From: Mycoplasma sp. CSL7491-lung
GTDB lineage: Bacteria > Bacillota_I > Bacilli_A > Mycoplasmatales > Metamycoplasmataceae
Direction of reading: 5' to 3'
NCBI RefSeq assembly: GCF_018913965.1
Contig: NZ_JAHMHG010000004.1
Location: 17,901-81,900, forward strand
Length of the DNA stretch: 64,000 nucleotides
Shown here: positions 57,608-64,000 of the stretch, in pieces
Numbering within the stretch: the stretch's first letter is position 1
How the letters are laid out: every line of letters starts with the position of its first letter
The notes under the pieces: generated by a model
Told to the model about the DNA's origin: nothing
Database searches by the model: none
What the model saw: only the letters and a program-made list of their open reading frames with translations
Made by a program: the position numbers and the translations under genes

Positions 57608-60433
57608 TTATAAACTCATTAAATTCTTTTTAAATTCAACTAAAAATGATAAATAATTCTTGAAATTTGTGTATTTATTTAAATTTGATTCGTAGTTTAA
57701 TATTTCTTTATTGTATTCATTTAATAATCGTTCTTTAATTTCATTGTTCAATTGTTTTTTAAACAATTCGTCAATATCGAATTTAAGTGATTTAATATGC
57801 TTTTTAAAAATAGTAAAGTCATCAAAAAATAAATCTTTTTCAAAATCATTATAATTAATTGCAATTTGATAATGTTGTTTGTCCGTTAGAAAAAATAAAC
57901 ATTCACCTGTTTTTGAATTAGAAATAAATTTTAATTCATGTTCTGATAATGAGTTTGATGTTTTGTACAACTCTTTAATCGAGTCTAAATCAAGTTGTTT
58001 AGCATTAAAGAAAAAGGAATATTGTATATTAGCAAGTATTTTAGATGCATTTTGTGATATATCTACAACGTTTTGAGTTGCTAGAATAATTGAACCATTA
58101 TATTTCCGAATTGTTTTAGTAGTATCAATTAAAAATTCCATTAATTCTGGTGTGTTGTCTTTCAATGCAAAGTGTGCTTCATCTATAAACAAAACAGTTT
58201 TAAAATAAGATTTATTTATTGAATTTATACTAATTTTTGTATTTATTATTTTAAGCAATAAATAAATTTGAGCCATTGCCGAGGATTGATTTTGTTGTGA
58301 TAATAACTTTTTAACATTAAAAACAATAAATTTATTATTTAGATTTATATTAGACTGTTGATTAAAAATATTTTTATATGAAGTTTGTTCTTGAAAGAAG
58401 AATTTAAATTCTTTAATCATTTTTGTTAATGGTTTAAGATATATTATTTCTTCTGTTTTGTTATCAAACTTTGTATTTTCTAATTCGTTAATAAAATCAT
58501 TTATAATAGGTCATTTTTTAATACTTTTTAAATCATTTAATGTTTTGATATTATAAAAATGATGATTTTTATATAAGTTTTTTAAAGCCATTTTGATTAA
58601 AATAGTATTTGTTTTAGAAAGATTTTTAAATAATATTTCAAATCAAGTTGCAACAAACTCAATATGATTATCTATCGCATTAAATACTTTGATATTTTCA
58701 TCATTAAATTCATTAATTTGTATTTGTAATGGGTTTATAATGGTGTTTTTACCTTCTTTAAGGTCTATATATTGACCATTAACTTGACTACAAATTTTTG
58801 AATATTCTTCTTGTGGATCTATTACTATAATTTGTGAATTATCGTAAAATTCATTTAATAATAATTTTTTAGATAACGTTGATTTCCCTGAACCTGAAGT
58901 TCCTATAATAATAGCATTTGAATTTCTTCGATTTTGTGTTCTAGTGAATAAATCAAATAAAATTGGGGAATTATCATTGATTTGCGTACCTAAAATAAAA
59001 TCATTTTTATCGTCTAAAACTTCTAAATTTCAAGGTCAACTAAAACCTATTAATTCAGGTAATCCTTGAATCGAAGAATTTAACATGTCAAATGGCGTTA
59101 ATTGATATTGGTTATATGATTTTAATTGTTCAAAATTAAATTTAGATAATTTAATTCTTTCTCTTTTAGAATTATTAACATTTTGTTTTTCTATTTTTTG
59201 TAATTCTTCTAAATTATTTGCTCTATTTACAATATAAAACCCAAAGTCTATCAATGGTTTTTGTTGTTTTTTAACTATATTTTCAATTAATTCATTAAAA
59301 ATTTGATATTCATAAATATTTCTTTTGTTTCTTAATAAATGTTTTGAATTTTCTAACGAATTTGAACCCACAATTCTATTTGATGATTCTAATAATTTTT
59401 CAGCATGTTTAAAAGGTATTTTTGAAAAATTTATTATGATTGTTGAATCTGTATCATACAAAGAATTTAATCATCCGTTTTCAACTTCATAATCAAATTC
59501 TTTAATTGCTTGAACCGAATAATAACTATTATTTAGTTTAAAATAATTCGATTTAAATTCAATAGATTTAAAATCGAAAATTTCAAACAAATCAACGTTT
59601 TCCGGATTACTTGAGTTCAGAACTTTCAATTCAATTTCTGAATAGGTTTGATTTAATTTGTAATAATCATTAAAAAACAATAAAGTTTCTATTTGATTTA
59701 AATCTGATAATATAAAATTTACACTTTCAAATGCGAATTTGAAACTTTGAATGTTTTCGTTCAACTTAAATTCATTATCACCATAAACAAGAACATAATA
59801 TTCTTGATATTGTTGATTTTTAAAGTTTTCAATATCTCTTTTTTTAGATTTAAGATAGTTTTGTGAATTAATATCTTGGTATATATTTATTTTTTCTTGA
59901 ACATAAGAAATATTTTGTTTAAATTCGGATGAATTATTTATTTTTATAATATTAATTTGGCCTTCAATTGTACTGATAGAATTAGATAATTGATTTAATA
60001 AAGAATTTTGAAGATCTGCATCATATTTAAAAATAGAATTTCCGTGTAATTTAAAAACTTTTGAATAAAGTTGTTTTTTAGAAATTATTTTATTAGTTTT
60101 TAATAAACCGTTTTTATCTATCGTATCAAAAACCATCATATTCTTAATTTGTTTTTGTTTAAATTCTTTTTTAGAAACTTTAAATTTAAACCAAATTCAA
60201 TAAAGTTGATAAACTTTATAATTTGTATTTTTAACATCTAAAAACAATAGCATTATGATTGGAATAAAAGAAATAGGTAAAACAATCTTATAAATTTTAT
60301 TTATTTGTGGAAATCCAAAAAATATCACACAAAATTCAACTATAACCAAAATCATAAAAAGAAAAACATCGTATAAACTTAAATTTTTAAATATATTAAA
60401 TCTAGTTCTTCTTAATGGTTTTGGTTGTAGCAT
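57608..60433 (-). CDS. traE: Conjugal transfer ATPase, VirB4/TraE type (Mbov_0397-like)
   Basis: A 941-residue ATPase that powers the type IV secretion channel at the inner face of the membrane. It starts LQPKPLRRTRFNIFKNLSLY, followed by two membrane segments (about 22-42 and 50-68), the VirB3/VirB4-like arrangement. The frame continues through TGA-Trp into the VirB4 N-terminal domain. Walker A is AIIIGTSGSGKSTLSKKLL at about 507-525, then VIDPQEEY. Walker B is KTVLFIDEAHFAL at about 743-755, followed by SIILATQNVVDIS. Its start overlaps the upstream membrane-protein gene by 32 nt. Confidence 0.9.
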
Positions 60434-61655
60434 TTTTTACTCCTTTTAATTCTTGAATTAAAGATGTTATTGTTGTGTTTAATTTTGTTATAGGGGCATC
60501 ATTTGTTGAAATAAGACTATTTTGTCTTTTTTTACTAATAATTATTTGATTGTTTTTTCTTAAAAAGTTTTTATCATTACTAATATTTTTTTGATTAGCA
60601 TAAGAATTAATTAAATTATTATTAGTTTGTTGTGCATTTTTAGATTTTTTAAATTTAATTTTTGGTGCTTCTGCAAAATCGTTTAAATTGAAAAAATACA
60701 TTATTCTAGCAATCATATTTTCAAGGCCTAACGACATTCCAATTAAAATTCCTGTTGGTAAAATTACTGAAATAATTTTTTTGTATGGAGAATATGAAGG
60801 ATCATTAATAATTTCATCTAAAAGAATTGGCGTTTGCTTGAAAGTAGTCTCTAGTAAAAATAAAAATAATAAGAGTGCAATTAAAATAATGAACAAACTT
60901 AAAATAGTTTCTGTAAATTTAACAAGTCATTTTTTAAGTGTTATGCCGCTATCATTCAAACCTTGAGTTATTGCAGGCGGCAATCATAATAAATAAACAA
61001 ATTGATAAGCAACAATCTTAACTACTCTAATAAATAAATTTAAAATAACTTTTAAAATAAAAATTATTGCAATAAATAATTCTATTATTAATAATATTCC
61101 GTTTGAATTTAAATTAAACCAATCATCATAACTTAAAGTATTAAAAGTATTTTGAACTTGTATTCAGGCGTTATGTCCTTGTGAGTTGTTAGTTCATTCA
61201 GGTTCAATTACTTTAAAGATGTATTTTGCAATAGTATCTGATGAATTAAGAATTAAAGATGTTTTTATTGCATCATAAACTAAAACAAACAAAATCATAA
61301 ATAATCAAATCAACATTGGGATTCCGATGACTAAAATAAATGAAATAAACGTTTGTTTTAATGCATCTTTTAACAAAATTTGGTTTTGTTGTGATTTCGA
61401 AGACTTTAAAAGTCTATAAATTAATATAAAAACAATTGCAATTAAACAAATTACAGCTATCGTAAAGAATCTAACAAAGAAAGTACTTTGAAAATTAATC
61501 TTATATCCGCCAAAAATAATATAAATTGGTAATTTTAGAGCTATAAATTCTAGTGTTGAGTGAAGAATATGTAATACTCAAATAGGTAGAAATATAAATA
61601 TATATCACAAAGCAGTGAAGATATATCAACCTACTCAATTAATTAAAAAACCCAT
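60402..61655 (-). CDS. Polytopic ICE membrane protein, VirB6/TrbL-like (Mbov_0396-like)
   Basis: A 417-residue protein. Membrane segments lie at about 5-32, 62-82, 108-135, 188-208, 214-238 and 254-278, with another near 300-320. The polar C-terminal 90 residues are rich in Asn, Lys and Ser. The layout resembles VirB6/TrbL, the polytopic core of a conjugation channel. It lies between the pilin-like gene (6 nt upstream) and the VirB4 ATPase (overlapping), the expected neighbourhood. Eleven or so TGA codons are read as Trp. Function inferred from topology and context. Confidence 0.75.
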
Positions 61656-61661
61656 TATATT

Positions 61662-61982
61662 TTAAGTTTGATTCAAAATACTTCAACCGTTAGAATTTTG
61701 GACAATTAAAAATCCTAACGCTATAAACAACACTAATACACCTAAACCATAAAAAATAAGTTTTTTTAATTCATGTTTATATTCACTAACATCTGTTTTT
61801 GATAATTGCATGAACCGGCGTGATAAATTTATTATGCTTCAAACTATAAGTCCGATTAATAAAAGGATGGCTGGTATAGTTAAAGCAGATATCAAAGTTT
61901 GAAAACCACTAGTAATGGACTTAGAAACGTCGCTTGATAAAGTGCCTGGAGCAGTTGTGGTTTCTAACAAAATATGTCTCAT
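61662..61982 (-). CDS. Pilin-like conjugal transfer protein (Mbov_0395-like, VirB2-like)
   Basis: A 106-residue protein with two membrane segments: ISALTIPAILLLIGLIVWSI (about 30-52) and KLIFYGLGVLVLFIALGFLI (about 75-97), separated by a short basic loop (NLSRRFMQLSKTD). This is the pattern of VirB2-type pilin subunits and of ICE proteins called Mbov_0395. A good ribosome site, AAAGGAG, precedes the ATG. First of the transfer trio pilin - membrane protein - ATPase. Confidence 0.75.
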
Positions 61983-62001
61983 GATTTCTCCTTTCGATTA
62001 T

Positions 62002-62547
62002 TTAGTTTCAGTCAAAGTTGTCAAAAACTAATTCGCCAAAATTAACACAATTATCTTGATTAGATTGATCTAAATCTGCTCTATAACTTAAAACATAAGG
62101 GTATGATTCGAAATGTGGATAATTTTGGTCATCGTAATATAAAATTGATATTGGTTCCTTATTTACATATTCTTTTAATAAATTTTCTAATTCAGATATA
62201 GTTAAATCGTCTTTTAAAACTAAAAAGTTATTTTTTGTTTTTTTTACAACATAATTTTTAGAATAATGATTAATTTTTTCGTTTTGTTCTTTATTGAAAA
62301 AAATTAAAATGTTAGGTTTGCTATTTAGACTATCATATAGTTCTGTTTGATTTCATTTTTTCATTTCTTTTCAAACTAATCTATACAAAATATCTTCAAC
62401 CATTTGTTTGTCTAACTGAAATTTTCTATCAAGAATGTACTTTTCAAGTCGAATTATTTTTTGTTTGAATGACCAAGATTTATTTTCTAAATAAACTCTT
62501 AATCTATTGTCTCTATCTATTAATTCTTTTATTTTTTCTAAATTCAT
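62002..62547 (-). CDS. ICE protein of unknown function, 181 residues
   Basis: Starts MNLEKIKELIDRDNRLRVYL. The first half is helical and charged; the second holds a mixed alpha/beta segment with KPNILIFFNKEQNEKI and EPISILYYDDQNYPHFESY, ending in an acidic tail (ELVFDNFDWN). No motif recognised and no membrane segment, so it is probably cytoplasmic. It precedes the pilin-like gene by 19 nt. Confidence 0.65.
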
Positions 62548-62633
62548 ATTAAATCTTTTGTTTAATAACTAAATCTAAACAATTACGTGTATCTTTAATA
62601 CAATGTCTTTGTTTTCTTATTTTTTTAGTATTA

Positions 62634-63272
62634 TTAAATTTCATCAATATATTCCAATATTTCTGCTTTTGATAATTCATAAAATAATTCATTTTTTTCA
62701 AGTTGTTTAAATTTAGTTGAATACCCATTGATTTTAATAAAATTACTTTTAGAATCATCGTATAAAAACTCTTTACGATTAAAAATTAAAATATCTAAAT
62801 TAGGCATTTCATCAAAAAAATAACCCATTGAATTTTCATTTAAAGTTTCAATATATTCATGATAGTTATAAATGTCATTATTTTCTAAAAATTCATTATT
62901 TTTAATTTTTAAGACTATTTCATTTCAGTCTTCAACAGAAATTAATTCTTTTATAAAATTGATAACTTTTTTTAATTTTTCTATGTCCGTAGTAAAAATA
63001 AAGTCATTTAAAATACGAATAATATTATAGTTTTCGAAATCTACACTTAAATCAAGCACATTTAAACATTCAAAGTATTCTAAAATTGTTTCATAGTATT
63101 CTTTTTGATTAATATGATTTTCTAAATTATTATTTAAAGTGCTTGAAATTTTATTTGATATCTGTTCAAACGTTTCTTCTGTAGATTCTAAATTGTCATA
63201 ATAAGAAAGAACAAAAGTTTCAATATCGATATTATTAAATTTTAAGTCTTTTTTGTTTTGTGTTTGAGACAT
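62634..63272 (-). CDS. ICE protein of unknown function, 212 residues
   Basis: Starts MSQTQNKKDLKFNNIDIETF. Start 63272 is chosen over 63374 because AAGGAGT precedes it and it lies one base after the stop of the upstream gene. Acidic, helical, no membrane segment. YYETILEYFECLNVLDLSVD and MGYFFDEMPNLDILIFNRK are the most ordered parts. One TGA-Trp (EDWNEIVLK). An 86-bp gap without a gene separates it from the 181-residue gene. Confidence 0.65.
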
Positions 63273-63273
63273 T

Positions 63274-64000
63274 TTACTCCTTTGTTTTTGTTGTTGAACT
63301 ATAAGCAAGCAGTTTTTGACCTTTTGAGCCATTTTTTGGTTGAAAATATGGTCGTCGTTGAATAGTATCCTCAAATTTTTTAATTCATTTTGGTTTTGTT
63401 TTTAATAAATATTGAAGATTTATTTTTGACAAAGCAATAAAAATTCATAATGCTTCTTCATAATCGTCCGATTTTATAACTCCAATCAAATCATATTTAA
63501 TATTTTTTGATTTTTTACTTTCTTCATAATCTTCATTTAAATTGAATTTTTTAAATAAAAGTTGTAAAATTTCTAACGCTTTTGTTGAGTTATAAATTCT
63601 TAAATTTGTATTTACAAAAACATTGTTTTTTGTTCCATAAAAAATTTGTTTAATATTTTTTGATGCTTTATCAACTGATGTTAAAAAAACATATTCTAAA
63701 ATAGTAATTAATTTTTGGGCTATATTTTTAGCAACATCAACATTTATATTTGAATCAAAAGCATAAACTAATCTAATTTTTTTGTTGTTTTCATTTGATG
63801 AATTAGTTTCGTATCAAAAACTAGGTAAGAAATATTTTAAAAATAACATATCTGACCTTCTTTTGTTATTTAATTCTTCAAATTTAATAACTTTTTTATA
63901 AAAATTAGTTAAAGTTTTATACAAAATTTCTGCTTTTGAATCAATATCAATATTAATAAATCTAGTTTTTTGTCCTGTTGAACAAATATAACTTTTGTTT
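63274..64000 (-). CDS. ICE protein, N-terminus outside window
   Basis: The last 241 codons of a gene that continues past the right edge. Near the visible N-terminus is SYICSTGQKTRFINIDIDSK; its hydrophobic-D-x-D pattern recalls the metal-binding strand of AEP-type primases, but this is weak evidence. The rest is basic and helical, with ALWIFIALSKINLQYLLK, and ends in a polar tail. Four TGA codons are read as Trp. The next gene starts one base after its stop was closed, so they are co-translated. Confidence 0.65.

Larger units (their letters stand above)
45530..64000 (-). mobile_element. Mycoplasma integrative conjugative element (partial; right end outside window)
   Basis: A run of genes typical of mycoplasma ICEs, nearly all on the minus strand: pilin-like protein, polytopic membrane protein, VirB4/TraE ATPase, a giant surface protein, a lipoprotein, and a Mutator/UPF0236-like DDE transposase at the outer end. 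The order pilin - membrane protein - ATPase ... transposase matches the Mbov_0395-0396-0397...0401 series of M. bovis. The left boundary is uncertain, between the 5S gene and the transposase stop (44975-45830). TraG and the other end must lie beyond 64000. Confidence 0.85.

Noticed and set aside
57608..60433. Two or three separate short genes in place of one ATPase
   Set aside because: The pieces are in the same frame and are divided only by TGA codons, which are Trp here; together they give one normal-length VirB4 protein.
62549..62758. 69-residue minus-strand ORF overlapping the 212-residue ICE gene
   Set aside because: Alternative frame of the real gene's 3' end, with no ribosome site.

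Overview
The window is AT-rich mollicute DNA read with genetic code 4. At least thirty protein genes stay open only if TGA is read as tryptophan. Lipoproteins carry typical mycoplasma lipoboxes, several gene orders are mycoplasma-specific (p37-p29-p69 transporter; ileS-lspA; prfA-prmC), and the right third looks like a mycoplasma integrative conjugative element (ICE). The gene set fits a sugar-fermenting member of the M. bovis / M. synoviae / M. agalactiae side of the genus; I cannot name the species.

Layout. 1-4500: end of def, two membrane proteins, a DJ-1-like protein, then (minus) a Cof-type phosphatase and a PQ-loop transporter. 4654-7284: rpmH-rnpA-yidC, without dnaA beside it. 7431-14199: a maltodextrin operon, pullulanase, GH13 glucosidase, GH65 phosphorylase and beta-phosphoglucomutase, which together turn alpha-glucans into glucose and glucose-6-phosphate. 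14368-15187: eight tRNAs with one promoter and one terminator. 15239-20497: ileS-lspA and prfA-prmC. 20578-26790: a lipoprotein, the p37 ABC transporter and an NrnA-like phosphoesterase. 26791-30373 (minus): two paralogous membrane proteins and a DUF31/MIP-type surface serine protease. 30559-32241: a gene remnant and an RNase III-domain protein with a long unusual C-terminus. 32319-44789 (mostly minus): phosphoketolase, HAD phosphatase, polC-cdsA, coaX, a LicA-like kinase, azoR and dnaJ. 44860-44974: a solitary 5S rRNA.

From about 45.5 kb to the right edge lies an ICE, transcribed mainly on the minus strand. It holds a DDE transposase of the Mbov_0401 type at its outer end, a conjugation module (pilin-like protein, polytopic membrane protein, VirB4/TraE ATPase, a 1723-residue surface protein), a lipoprotein, a RuvA-like protein and several unknown proteins. 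Between transposase and lipoprotein is a plus-strand island (47.05-49.05 kb). It has a PBECR4-like putative nuclease toxin with a likely AUU start, immediately preceded by a small RNA that ends in a terminator. Two relatives of that RNA share a nearly identical 16-nt loop within non-identical stems, and there is also an array of hairpins, a pair of ~67-bp repeats and a 43-codon ORF. This RNA/toxin island is the best candidate for an undescribed system here.

Several first genes (pulA, cdsA, ICE lipoprotein, perhaps prfA) have a TATAAT-type box only 6-9 nt before the ATG and no Shine-Dalgarno sequence, suggesting leaderless mRNAs.
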